From Woeseiaceae bacterium (GTDB lineage: Bacteria > Pseudomonadota > Gammaproteobacteria > Steroidobacterales > Woeseiaceae): 43,188 bases of DNA. The translations under genes and the position numbers were made by a program. Shown here piece by piece: positions 32,315 to 41,456 of the stretch. Position 1 is the first letter of the stretch; the number at the start of each line of letters is the position of its first letter. Under the pieces are notes generated by a model. It was not told the origin of the DNA. It ran no database searches and saw only the letters and a program-made list of their open reading frames with translations. Location of the stretch: positions 1 through 43,188 of the forward strand of contig JAPKEL010000012.1 in assembly GCA_028822065.1 (NCBI GenBank), written 5' to 3'.

Positions 32315-34084
32315 ATGCCAATCATGGATCTAAAGACACTCACATATCTTGTAGTTGGAGCTACATTCGTACTTTACATAGCGATTGCTATTTGGTCTCG
32401 TGCCGGCACGACTGGTGAGTTTTATATAGCTGGAAAGGCTGTTTCACCTCTCGCCAATGGGATGGCTACTGCAGCAGATTGGATGAGCGCTGCCTCATTT
32501 ATCTCTATGGCAGGGCTTATTGCTTTTTCTGGTTATGATGCTTCAGTTTATCTTATGGGGTGGACGGGTGGTTACGTTCTGTTAGCTCTATTTATTGCTC
32601 CTTATTTACGCAAATTTGGCAAATTCACGGTTCCAGAATTTATTGGTGAACGCTATTACTCTAAAACAGCTAAGATTGTGGCAGTTCTATGCCTCATCTT
32701 TATCTCTTTTACTTATGTTGCCGGTCAAATGCGAGGTGTAGGAATTGTATTTTCTCGTTTTCTTGAAGTGGATGTTTCAGTTGGATTATTGATTGGTATG
32801 AGTGTGGTATTTGTTTATGCGGTTTTAGGAGGCATGAAAGGTATTACTTATACCCAAGTTGCTCAATATTGTGTGTTGATTTTTGCCTATACAGTCCCGG
32901 CGATATTTATTGCACTTCAAATAACGGATAACCCCATTCCTCAGCTGGCATTTGGGAGTAATATTAGTGGAACGAGTTTTGGATTATTGGATAAATTGGA
33001 TGAGATTGTCATAGCGTTGGGCTTTAATGAGTATACTTCGGGACTGAAAAGTAAAACGGATATTTTTTGTATTACCTTAGCCTTGATGGTTGGTACAGCT
33101 GGTTTACCGCATGTCATTGTTAGGTTTTTCACTGTACCCACTGTTAAGGATGCACGCACATCAGCTGGATTTGCTTTATTGTTTATTGCAATTCTATATA
33201 CAACTGCACCAGCAGTTGGCTCAATGGCCCGTTATAATCTTATGAATACTGTTCAACCTGGTGAGATTGGAACCTCAGAAGGCAATCTATTGTATGAAAA
33301 TCGTCCTGATTGGATGATTAGATGGCAGCAAACTGGTTTGGTGGAATTTGAAGACAAAAACAATGATGGCAGGATTCAATTTTACAATGATCAGAACCCG
33401 GAATTTATTGATAAAGCATCGGATTATGGGTGGCAAGGTAATGAGTTAACAGTTGATCGTGACATCATAGTCTTAGCGAATCCAGAAATAGCTGGATTAC
33501 CGAATTGGGTTATTGCGCTGGTTGCCGCAGGAGGTATAGCAGCAGCCCTTTCAACAGCTGCTGGCCTGCTGCTTGTCATCTCATCATCTATTTCGCATGA
33601 TATTGTTAAAGGTGTAATTAATCCGAATATTTCAGAAAAAAATGAATTAATTGTTGGCAGAATAGCAGCAGCTGTGGCTATTTTGATTGCAGGTTATTTA
33701 GGTTTTGACCCACCTGGTTGGGTTGCAGAAGTTGTTGCTTTTGCATTTGGCTTAGCTGCAGCCTCATTATTTCCAGTAATATTCTTAGGTATATTTTATA
33801 AGAGAATAAATAAATATGGTGCTATAGCTGGCATGCTTGCTGGACTGTTTTTTACTTATGGATATATTGAGTATTTCAAAGGTTTATTCTTGAAGTGGAT
33901 GGGATCGCCCTGGGGTGAGAATATTGCTTCAAATTGGCTGTTTGGAATATCTCCAGAAGGAATTGGTGTTATTGGTATGTTATTAAATGCAATGGTTGCT
34001 ATCGGTATTTCTCATATGACAGAAAAACCGCCACAAGAAGTATTCGATTTAGTTGATCGTATAAGAGTTCCCAGAGCGGATTAG
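32315..34084 (+). CDS. Sodium:solute symporter (SSS family, DUF4212-partnered)
   Basis: The 589-residue protein has about 13 membrane segments and SSS marks such as 'FYIAGKAVSPLANGMATAADWMSAASFI' and 'MVGTAGLPHVIVRFFTVPTVKDAR'. It is the branch paired with DUF4212, related to acetate/pyruvate permeases, so a small organic acid is the likely substrate. A soluble insert (about residues 325-385) between membrane segments contains 'DKNNDGRIQF', which reads like an EF-hand calcium loop. ATG follows GAGGA. Translation should be coupled to the small subunit. Confidence 0.92.
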   Translation: MPIMDLKTLTYLVVGATFVLYIAIAIWSRAGTTGEFYIAGKAVSPLANGMATAADWMSAASFISMAGLIAFSGYDASVYLMGWTGGYVLLALFIAPYLRKFGKFTVPEFIGERYYSKTAKIVAVLCLIFISFTYVAGQMRGVGIVFSRFLEVDVSVGLLIGMSVVFVYAVLGGMKGITYTQVAQYCVLIFAYTVPAIFIALQITDNPIPQLAFGSNISGTSFGLLDKLDEIVIALGFNEYTSGLKSKTDIFCITLALMVGTAGLPHVIVRFFTVPTVKDARTSAGFALLFIAILYTTAPAVGSMARYNLMNTVQPGEIGTSEGNLLYENRPDWMIRWQQTGLVEFEDKNNDGRIQFYNDQNPEFIDKASDYGWQGNELTVDRDIIVLANPEIAGLPNWVIALVAAGGIAAALSTAAGLLLVISSSISHDIVKGVINPNISEKNELIVGRIAAAVAILIAGYLGFDPPGWVAEVVAFAFGLAAASLFPVIFLGIFYKRINKYGAIAGMLAGLFFTYGYIEYFKGLFLKWMGSPWGENIASNWLFGISPEGIGVIGMLLNAMVAIGISHMTEKPPQEVFDLVDRIRVPRAD

Positions 34085-34094
34085 TTTTTCTAGA

Positions 34095-35222
34095 TCAACT
34101 AGCCAGAACTTCTTGAAATTTCCTAAGTCCTTCTTTTACAGCTTTTCGTCCGTAACCAATTCTGAAATGATTGCTGGGTGATGGTCCATTAGCGGAATCA
34201 TAAATACTTCCTGGTAACAACATAATACCGTGCTCTTTAATTAGACGTTCACAAAATGCCATTACTCCTTCAGAGCCAAGATATTTCGGATAACCGATGC
34301 ACCCTCCATCGGGTTCATTCCATTCAAATAGATCTCTATTTTGAGCAAAAAATGGATTAAGTAATTTTAAATTATCGTCGATAATTTTATGATTGCGAGA
34401 CAAGATATCAGCGCTTGCTTGTAAAGCAATTACTGCTAGAAATTCACTGGGTGAAGAGTTGCAGATTGATAGATAGTGTTTCATTTTTTCCATTTGATGT
34501 AATAAATTAAGATCCTGAGAAGCTATCCAGCCAATTCGTAAGCCAGGTAACCCATAGGACTTTGACATTACATTTAAAGATAAGCCTTTTTCATATAAAT
34601 CAGCTACTTGCGGTAATCTTATGTTATTACTTCTCTCCATCAGTCGATACACTTCATCGCTAAATAAATAAATTCCTCGTTGTCTTGCTATGTCAATTAA
34701 GTCATTGAGTGTTTGTTTTGAAATGACTTTACCGGTTGGATTATGCGGGAAATTAATTGAAATTAGGCGCGTGTTTGGTCGAATGGCATCTTTGATTTTT
34801 TGTACATCTAGATTCCAATTATTACCTGCTTCGAGACCTATTCCCGATACATCACAAATTGAAGCAGGAATAGTTTCGGACGATTGGTAATTTGGTGTAA
34901 TGATGATGGCGTGATCGTCTTTTTTGAGAATACAATGCATAGCCACATATAGACCTTCTTCTGCCCCGGCAAAAGCTAAAATATTTTCTGATGATAGTTT
35001 TGAATAACTATTAGCCACTGCCGACCTTAATTTTGGAGACCCGCAGGTTTCAATATATTTGAAGTTTAATTGATTCCAGTCTTCTTTATCTTGCTCAGTA
35101 CCTAAATTTAGTAAATCTTGCAGTGTCATCGATTCCATATCTGATGCGCACATATGATATTTAGCATTGAATTCCCATTTTGAGAAAAATGTCTCCAACT
35201 TAAAATCAGGTAAAACAGGCAT
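34095..35222 (-). CDS. Class I/II fold-type I PLP aminotransferase
   Basis: The 375-residue enzyme has 'AGAEEGLYVAMHCIL', 'NFPHNPTGKVIS', 'LFSDEVYRLME', the PLP-binding Lys in 'VMSKSYGLPGLRIGW' and 'FRIGYGR' with the carboxylate-binding Arg. The start 'FKLETFFSKWEFNAKYHMCASDMESM' is a pattern I associate with a subgroup near capreomycidine-synthase-like enzymes, but the substrate is not determinable. GGAG precedes ATG. It converges on the SSS symporter gene (10-base gap) and is divergent from tcyP; it could act on an imported amino acid, though nothing proves a link. Confidence 0.88.
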   Translation of the reverse strand: MPVLPDFKLETFFSKWEFNAKYHMCASDMESMTLQDLLNLGTEQDKEDWNQLNFKYIETCGSPKLRSAVANSYSKLSSENILAFAGAEEGLYVAMHCILKKDDHAIIITPNYQSSETIPASICDVSGIGLEAGNNWNLDVQKIKDAIRPNTRLISINFPHNPTGKVISKQTLNDLIDIARQRGIYLFSDEVYRLMERSNNIRLPQVADLYEKGLSLNVMSKSYGLPGLRIGWIASQDLNLLHQMEKMKHYLSICNSSPSEFLAVIALQASADILSRNHKIIDDNLKLLNPFFAQNRDLFEWNEPDGGCIGYPKYLGSEGVMAFCERLIKEHGIMLLPGSIYDSANGPSPSNHFRIGYGRKAVKEGLRKFQEVLAS

Positions 35223-35378
35223 TTTTTATTATCTCCATCATGTTTTTTATTGCACTATTTTGACAGAATCTTATCACCATTTCTTCATGGCTGTGTCGCA
35301 ATAAGTAAAAACTAGATCAAGTATACTTTAACTACTGCGAATAACGTGTTTAGATAAGCCCTCATTCAGGAGAAAATT

Positions 35379-36752
35379 ATGTTAGCAGTTATGTTCAATA
35401 TCTTCGTTTTCGCCATATTGATACTCTTCATTGCACGTCAAATGAAATCTGGTTTAACTTTATCAAAACAAATCCTTATTGGATTGGCTCTCGGAGTATT
35501 TTTTGGTCTAGCTTTGCAGTTTTTGTATGCTGGTAGAAATGAAATTATACAAGATACGCTTGTATGGACTAACGTAATTGGTTCCAGTTATGTGAATTTA
35601 TTGCGAATGGTGATTATGCCGTTAGTATTAACGATGATGATCGCAGCAGTCGTTAAAATGAGAGATTTAGCCTCATTAGGTAAGGTTGGTTTTTCTGTAG
35701 TATTGATATTATTAGGAACAACAATGCTCTCAGCCCTAGTGGGTGTGGGTATTTCTAATCTATTTGGTTTATCGATGGATGGATTGACTGAAGGAGCAAG
35801 AGAGCTTTCTCGAGCAGATTCATTGATATCTCGACAAGAATCAATTGCTAGTTTGGGTTTGGCAGATATGTTGGTGCGATTTGTTCCTTCTAATATTTTT
35901 TCAGATCTGACTGGAGCCAGACCAACTTCAGTAATTGCTGTGGTTATCTTTGGGATTCTTTTTGGTATCGCGGCACTAATGGTAGCAAAAGAAGATCAGG
36001 AGAGGGCTGCACCTATCATCTCTTTTGTTGAAACAGCGCAAGCCATTATTATGAAGCTTGTTCGTATGATTATGTTACTGACCCCATATGGTATTTTAGC
36101 TTTGATGACTAAAGTGGTTGCCGGATCAAATGTTGGTGATATTCTTGATTTGATAAATTTTGTATTGGCATCCTATGTAGCGATTGCTCTCATGTTCTTA
36201 GTGCATGCTTTACTCCTAAGAATGAATGGTGTAAATGTTCTCCAATATTTCAAGAATATCTGGCCTGTGTTGACCTTTGCATTTACTTCCAGGAGCTCTG
36301 CTGCGACCATTCCATTGAATGTTGAGACGCAGGTAGAAAAATTACATGTCCCTCAGGCGATTGCTAATCTCTCTGCAACACTCGGTTCAACAATTGGTCA
36401 AAATGGTTGTGCTGGAATATATCCTGCAATGTTAGCGGCAATGATCGCCCCTTCAATGGGTGTTAACCCGATGGATCCTATGTTTATTATGACACTAGTG
36501 ATGATTGTTACCATTAGCTCATTTGGAATAGCGGGGGTAGGAGGTGGCGCTACATTTGCAGCATTGGTGGTATTACCTGCAATGGGCTTCCCAGTCGTTT
36601 TGGTAGCGCTATTGATATCAATAGAACCGCTTATTGATATGGCGAGGACCGCATTGAATGTGAATGGCTCGATGATGGCAGGAGTTATTACGGGGCGTAT
36701 TTTGACAGTCGAAGAAATCGATACAGAAATATTGGCAGCAGAAAATACATAA
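35379..36752 (+). CDS. tcyP: L-cystine/sodium symporter TcyP
   Basis: The 457-residue carrier belongs to the dicarboxylate/amino acid:cation symporter family and closely resembles E. coli TcyP (YdjN): 'LTPYGILALMTKVVAGSN', 'VLTFAFTSRSSAATIPLNVE', 'GSTIGQNGCAGIYPAMLA' and 'GVGGGATFAALVVLPAMGFP', ending 'PLIDMARTALNVNGSM'. TcyP imports cystine and related sulfur amino acids. The ATG has a strong site (AGGAGA). A double-stranded promoter region of 156 bases separates it from the divergent aminotransferase. The cupin gene follows after 55 bases in the same direction. Confidence 0.93.
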   Translation: MLAVMFNIFVFAILILFIARQMKSGLTLSKQILIGLALGVFFGLALQFLYAGRNEIIQDTLVWTNVIGSSYVNLLRMVIMPLVLTMMIAAVVKMRDLASLGKVGFSVVLILLGTTMLSALVGVGISNLFGLSMDGLTEGARELSRADSLISRQESIASLGLADMLVRFVPSNIFSDLTGARPTSVIAVVIFGILFGIAALMVAKEDQERAAPIISFVETAQAIIMKLVRMIMLLTPYGILALMTKVVAGSNVGDILDLINFVLASYVAIALMFLVHALLLRMNGVNVLQYFKNIWPVLTFAFTSRSSAATIPLNVETQVEKLHVPQAIANLSATLGSTIGQNGCAGIYPAMLAAMIAPSMGVNPMDPMFIMTLVMIVTISSFGIAGVGGGATFAALVVLPAMGFPVVLVALLISIEPLIDMARTALNVNGSMMAGVITGRILTVEEIDTEILAAENT

Positions 36753-36807
36753 ATTATTTTCTAATGAAGCACGATTCAATCACATATAAATTTAGCAGGA
36801 GATTTTG

Positions 36808-37932
36808 ATGATTGATGCTAATGCAATATTTTCAGCAGAGATCTTATTAAACTGTAAAGATTTTACTAAAAATTTGGTTTTTTTTACTGAAAAAGTTGGT
36901 TTTAAACTAACGATGATTTTTCCAGCTGATTCTCCGCGTACCGCGATATTATTGGGTTATGGTCTGACAATTCGTCTACAAAAAAGTGATATTGATACCG
37001 ATCTCTCAATTCATCTGATAAGTGATGATGATTATTTCTTATCGAGAAGTGAAGACATGTTAAAAGCACCCAATGGAGCTCAATTATATTTTAAACGCAA
37101 TGAAATAAAATGTGACGATGATTTAGTTATGCCCCCTCTCTATGAAAAGATGGTTATTCAGCGAATAGGAGATGGAAGTGAATGGGTTGATGGCCGGGCT
37201 GGTATGCAATATCGAGATCTGATACCTAATCGTTTAGGTGGTCGCTTTATAGCTTCACACATTCGCATTATTGAGGGCGGTCCAGTTCCTGACTATGTGC
37301 ATCATCATCATATTCGTTTTCAAATGATTTATTGTTATAAGGGTTGGGTTAAAGCTGTTTATGAAGATCAAGGGGAGCCATTTATAATGAATGCTGGTGA
37401 TTGTGTTCTTCAGCCCCCTCATATCAGACATCAGGTACTCGAATGCTCTGATCATTTCGAAGTGATTGAGATTGGCTGTCCAGCTGAGCATAAAACGTTA
37501 GTTGATCACGCCATGGAATTACCTACATCGACTATTCGATCAGATCGGAAATTTAATGGCCAAAAGTTTGTTTTTCATAAAAAAAGTGAAGCCTTAGAAA
37601 TATTCACTCGTAAGGACGGGTTTAATGTCAGGGATACTGGTATTCATGATGCTACTGATGGTGAGGCTACAGTTAATGCATTAACTCCCTCTGATGAGAT
37701 CGATCATCAAATGATGACACATAATGCTGAATTTCTCTTTTTAGTAGTTCTATCGGGAAGTATATCTATTGAAATTAAAGAGCAACCATTGAGTTTAGAA
37801 GAAGGAGATGCATGCTCTATTCCAATTAATACCACTTTTCGTTTTATAGAGTCATCCAGTGATCTTGAGCTGCTTGAGATTGCATTGCCCGGGAATTATG
37901 AAAAACGAGCTGTTCTTCAACAGCCTAATTAG
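36808..37932 (+). CDS. Bicupin protein with N-terminal VOC-like half-module
   Basis: The 374-residue protein combines an N-terminal VOC/glyoxalase-like segment (about 5-75: 'FSAEILLNCKDFTKNLVFFTEKVGFKL'), then a cupin (about 145-230) with metal-type residues 'VHHHHIRFQMIY' and 'PPHIRHQVLE', and a second cupin (about 285-370) with 'HNAEFLFLVVLSGS' and 'LEEGDACSIP'. Only the first cupin keeps a clear histidine cluster, so the second is probably structural. Enzymatic role unknown; possibly a dioxygenase or isomerase. ATG 36808 is preferred to TTG 36805 because AGGAG lies six bases upstream. Its stop overlaps the convergent symporter stop by four bases. Confidence 0.8.
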   Translation: MIDANAIFSAEILLNCKDFTKNLVFFTEKVGFKLTMIFPADSPRTAILLGYGLTIRLQKSDIDTDLSIHLISDDDYFLSRSEDMLKAPNGAQLYFKRNEIKCDDDLVMPPLYEKMVIQRIGDGSEWVDGRAGMQYRDLIPNRLGGRFIASHIRIIEGGPVPDYVHHHHIRFQMIYCYKGWVKAVYEDQGEPFIMNAGDCVLQPPHIRHQVLECSDHFEVIEIGCPAEHKTLVDHAMELPTSTIRSDRKFNGQKFVFHKKSEALEIFTRKDGFNVRDTGIHDATDGEATVNALTPSDEIDHQMMTHNAEFLFLVVLSGSISIEIKEQPLSLEEGDACSIPINTTFRFIESSSDLELLEIALPGNYEKRAVLQQPN

Positions 37933-39293
37933 TTAAAAAGCAGATCAATCAATACTATTCCAATTGCGATTGGTGCGATAAACCGATTGGTAAAGCGCCA
38001 GTAGATTCGCCAGTTAGAGGTATCTTGAGAAAATTGTTCTTCTAGGACTGAATTTTTTATTACCCATCCAGAAAAAGCTGCAATCAATAATGCATTGATC
38101 GGGAGCAGTAAATTAGCGACAGTAAAATCAATAATGCCAAAGAAATTTCGATCAATATTAAGAAAAGATAATGGTTTGATATCGGCCATGGTGCTGAAAG
38201 ATAATACTGATCCAAGAGCAAATACCCAGATTGTGAAACCTGTAATAATACTTAAGAGTCTTCGCTTACCGGGGTATTTTTCTTCAAGCCAAGAAACTAT
38301 CGGTTCCAACATTCCCATCGTGGATGTATAAGCGGCGAAAATTAATAGCACAAAAAATACAATACCTATCAGATGGCCGCCAGGCATATTACCAAAAGCA
38401 ATCGGCAAGGTGATAAAAATTAGACTAGGGCCTTCACCTGGATTTAGATTATTTGCAAATACGATTGGGAAAATAGCTAAACCTGCTAACAGAGCGATCA
38501 GAGTATCTCCGATGCAGACAATTGCAGCGGATTCTTTAATTGAGTAATCATTTGGCATATATGCACCGTAGGTCATAATTAGACCTGTTCCTATTGCGAG
38601 GGAAAATAATGCCTGACCGAGAGCCATCAAAACTGATTGACCATTAATTTTACTAAAATCTGGCTTAAAGAGGAATTCCACTGCTTTTAGAAATTCACCC
38701 TGAATCATACCGTAGATCACTAAAATTATGATCAACACGAATAATAATGGCATTAAAATTTTAGACATTTTAGCGATTCCGTTATTCACGCCTTTAGCAA
38801 TAACCCAAACAGTCATTGAAATGAATAAACCGCTAAGAAAGATCTGTAATGTTGAATGGCTCGTTCGTTCACTAAAGAGTTGTGCCGAACTATTACCATC
38901 AATCATATTAAATGAATTCATTAAAGCCAGGTACAGATAGTCAATTGCCCAGGCACAAACCACGACATAATAACTGAACCCTAAGAAAGGCAATAAAACA
39001 CTCATCCAACCGATAGATTTCCATAACGAATTCGCGTTGTGAGAATTTACAAGCTCTCTCATTGAATTCAAGGGACTTTTATGACATTTTCTACCAATAA
39101 GTAATTCGCTAGATAGGATGGGTAAACCGAGTAAAAAAACAAAGGCTAAATAGATTAAAACAAAACCACCACCACCGTTCTCACCAGCAATATAAGGGAA
39201 TCGCCAAAGATTTCCTAGACCTACAGCGCCACCAACTGTCGCTAATAGAAAAGCGGGTTTATTTGACCAAGTTGTATAGGCATCATTACTCAT
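37929..39293 (-). CDS. Sodium-dependent transporter, neurotransmitter:sodium symporter (SNF) family
   Basis: The 454-residue protein has 11-12 membrane segments and the NSS signature 'ATVGGAVGLGNLWRFPYIAGENGGGGFV' region in segment 1, with unwound 'GNLWRFPY' for sodium and substrate, plus 'ALFSLAIGTGLIMTYGAYM' and 'FFVLLIFAAYTSTMGMLEP'. Bacterial members (LeuT, MhsT, TnaT) import amino acids; substrate not readable here. The gene starts four bases after the oxygenase stop's opposite side, i.e. it follows the 2OG oxygenase gene closely on the minus strand (3-base gap), so the two are probably co-transcribed. Confidence 0.93.
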   Translation of the reverse strand: MSNDAYTTWSNKPAFLLATVGGAVGLGNLWRFPYIAGENGGGGFVLIYLAFVFLLGLPILSSELLIGRKCHKSPLNSMRELVNSHNANSLWKSIGWMSVLLPFLGFSYYVVVCAWAIDYLYLALMNSFNMIDGNSSAQLFSERTSHSTLQIFLSGLFISMTVWVIAKGVNNGIAKMSKILMPLLFVLIIILVIYGMIQGEFLKAVEFLFKPDFSKINGQSVLMALGQALFSLAIGTGLIMTYGAYMPNDYSIKESAAIVCIGDTLIALLAGLAIFPIVFANNLNPGEGPSLIFITLPIAFGNMPGGHLIGIVFFVLLIFAAYTSTMGMLEPIVSWLEEKYPGKRRLLSIITGFTIWVFALGSVLSFSTMADIKPLSFLNIDRNFFGIIDFTVANLLLPINALLIAAFSGWVIKNSVLEEQFSQDTSNWRIYWRFTNRFIAPIAIGIVLIDLLFN

Positions 39294-39296
39294 AGA

Positions 39297-40295
39297 TTAA
39301 TTTTTATGTTGATTATAAGTTGTGGATAACTCATTTTTTAAATAATCACCATATATCATCGGATTGAATTTTGCTGGATTTTCTTTATTCACATGGTTCC
39401 CAAGAGGTTTAATAGTTGCGTTTACATTGGGATCAAAAAAGAAAGGGCATGAATAGCGTTCCTTATTTGATTTATTTATGACGCGATGTGGGGTAGACAT
39501 TAAAAAACCATTACTTAATCTATGTAACATATTTCCAACATTTACAACGAAAGTGCCAGGTATTTCAGGAGCATCAAGCCATTCTCCGGATCGTGTTTTT
39601 ACTTGTAATCCACCGATCTGATCCTGCGAAAGAATCGTTATGCCACCAAAATCACGATGAGGGGCAGATCCAAAAGTATTGTCATAAGAGCTTTGCGATT
39701 GAGATGGATAGTAAAGTAACCTCAACCAAATAGTGGGTACCTCAAATAAGGAAATAAATTCAGGCCGAGTGATACCAATTCCTTTAGCAATAATGGAGGT
39801 GAGCTTCGCGCATAATTCAGTCATTGCTTCTGCGTATCGAACGGTACGTTCTTTGAAGTGAATTACGTTTTCTGGCCAAATATTTGGCCCTGCTAAATAA
39901 GTATTGTTTATAACCTCTAAATCATCTTTTTGTGCGTCACGCATCATAATAAAAGATTCACTTTGATTGGGTATTATTGTATTTGCCAAATCCGAATTAG
40001 GTTCGGTTGATGAATTGATTGGAATAAATCCACGATGCAAATGATTTAATTCAATTTTTTGCTTCTCTTTTCGGGGTAACGAATGAAATTCTTTTGAGGC
40101 TATAAATATATCATCGATAATTCTTTGATCAATATTGTGATTGACGATGTAACTAAAACCAACGGTCGAATAGGCTTTTATGAAGTTGTCGGCAATTTCC
40201 TCAAGATCTTGAGTTTCATTGGATTGCAATTTCCCAATATCAATAATTGGAATTTGATTGGTAATTTTTTTCTCCAAAGTTAAATTTTTTAGCAA
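39297..40295 (-). CDS. 2-oxoglutarate/Fe(II)-dependent oxygenase, isopenicillin N synthase family
   Basis: The 332-residue protein has the N-terminal DIOX_N region ('IPIIDIGKLQS', 'YSTVGFSYIVNHNID') and the catalytic double-stranded helix with 'HRDFGGITIL' (His-x-Asp iron ligands), 'GGLQVKTRSGEWLDAPEIPG', 'GNMLHRLSNG' and 'TPHRVINKSNKERYSCPFF' giving the distal His and the Arg-x-Ser 2-oxoglutarate clamp. It should hydroxylate or oxidise a small molecule. The start is TTG at 40295, 12 bases after the upstream hydrolase stop and without a good ribosome site; no ATG is near. It lies between an exported hydrolase and an amino acid-type symporter on the same strand. Confidence 0.87.
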   Translation of the reverse strand: MLKNLTLEKKITNQIPIIDIGKLQSNETQDLEEIADNFIKAYSTVGFSYIVNHNIDQRIIDDIFIASKEFHSLPRKEKQKIELNHLHRGFIPINSSTEPNSDLANTIIPNQSESFIMMRDAQKDDLEVINNTYLAGPNIWPENVIHFKERTVRYAEAMTELCAKLTSIIAKGIGITRPEFISLFEVPTIWLRLLYYPSQSQSSYDNTFGSAPHRDFGGITILSQDQIGGLQVKTRSGEWLDAPEIPGTFVVNVGNMLHRLSNGFLMSTPHRVINKSNKERYSCPFFFDPNVNATIKPLGNHVNKENPAKFNPMIYGDYLKNELSTTYNQHKN

Positions 40296-40307
40296 ATACG
40301 ATGAGCT

Positions 40308-41321
40308 TTAATCGTCCACAGCATCAGCCTCAAGAAAGATTACATTTCCTTCATTTTTTGCTTCACCTATGGTTATTTCCTCACCAATCATCAGAGTCAT
40401 TAAATCTTCGGCCACTTCCATTATTCCATCATAATCAGTCATGCCAAGAAGCTTTTCTCGGGTAGTTTCAGGAGGAATGATATGTGAATATATTCCCATT
40501 CTGGGTCGTGCCTGATTGAATACATGTGCAACTTGTGCCGGAGTAGAGTGGACAGACATGCTGACATTAGCGAGTAGCGCTTCTTTTGTGGCTCCTGGGT
40601 ATGGTATCTGTGTTTCATGTACCAATACATCTACTCCTTTGCTTATGTCGATAATCTCACTACCGGGAAGAGATCGAGTGTCCCCTGAGAACACCACGGA
40701 TCGACCTTTGTAATCAATGCGATAACCATAGGTGGCACCTTCAAGACCAAGCAATTCTTCTGTTTCGATATTGATCGGAAGGTGAGCTACGTTAAAGGCG
40801 GTAATTTTTAGTCCATTTTCATTAAAAAATACCCCTGGATCCACATCAGTAGTAATCAGATCAGAGCCTTCTTTATGAACGTTTGTCATATAGCGATAAC
40901 GAAGATCCCAATCATAAGCATCTTCAAAATGATTCATGAGTTCGGTGGTTCCTTCTGGACCATATACTTTCATATTGGTCTTTCTTCCAAAAAGCCAGCC
41001 AGTTAACCAAAGATTTGGAAGTTCAATTGTATGGTCATAGTGTAGGTGAGTAATTAATACATGATGGATGTCTGTTAATAACTCGAAACCGCCAGCTTCA
41101 AAGATTCGTTCGCGCATACCGGGTCCAGCATCCACAAGTATTTTGTATTCTCCTGCTTCGACCAGAATAGATGGTCCATATCGCTTAGCAGATGGTCTTG
41201 GAGCGCCTGTACCTAAGAATGTAAGTTTTATTTCATGCTCTTGATCGGCTGAAAAAGATATTTGCATCGTAAAAGCAAGAAAGAAAGAAGTAACTAACAA
41301 TATTATGGGTTTAACAAACAT
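40308..41321 (-). CDS. Exported metallo-beta-lactamase-fold hydrolase (RNase Z/arylsulfatase-like)
   Basis: The 337-residue precursor has a signal peptide (about 1-24, ending 'ISFSADQ'), so it is periplasmic. The fold begins 'KLTFLGTGAPRPSAKRYGPS', with the metal motif 'ITHLHYDHTIELPNLW' (His-x-His-x-Asp-His), 'VFSGDTR' and 'YSHIIPP'. It is of the RNase Z-like long branch that includes exported arylsulfatase-type and lactonase-like enzymes; substrate unknown. ATG 41321 is chosen over 41357 since it starts the signal peptide and has AAGGTGA at proper distance. It is the first of three minus-strand genes with the oxygenase and the NSS symporter. Confidence 0.88.
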   Translation of the reverse strand: MFVKPIILLVTSFFLAFTMQISFSADQEHEIKLTFLGTGAPRPSAKRYGPSILVEAGEYKILVDAGPGMRERIFEAGGFELLTDIHHVLITHLHYDHTIELPNLWLTGWLFGRKTNMKVYGPEGTTELMNHFEDAYDWDLRYRYMTNVHKEGSDLITTDVDPGVFFNENGLKITAFNVAHLPINIETEELLGLEGATYGYRIDYKGRSVVFSGDTRSLPGSEIIDISKGVDVLVHETQIPYPGATKEALLANVSMSVHSTPAQVAHVFNQARPRMGIYSHIIPPETTREKLLGMTDYDGIMEVAEDLMTLMIGEEITIGEAKNEGNVIFLEADAVDD

Positions 41322-41456
41322 ATTTTCACCTTGTTGTGTAAATTTTTTGATTTTCAATTAATTTTTTCAAAATATTAGTTAGCATCATATTGAAATATGA
41401 GTGACTTGCCAATTCTTTGTAATTTTTTCTGATGAATTGAGTTGATTTAACGTATT

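Noticed and set aside
35260-35327. Promoter for tcyP from TTGACA at 35260 or TATACT at 35322
   Set aside because: The consensus -35 has no -10 at 16-18 bases and the -10 has no convincing -35; each is incomplete.
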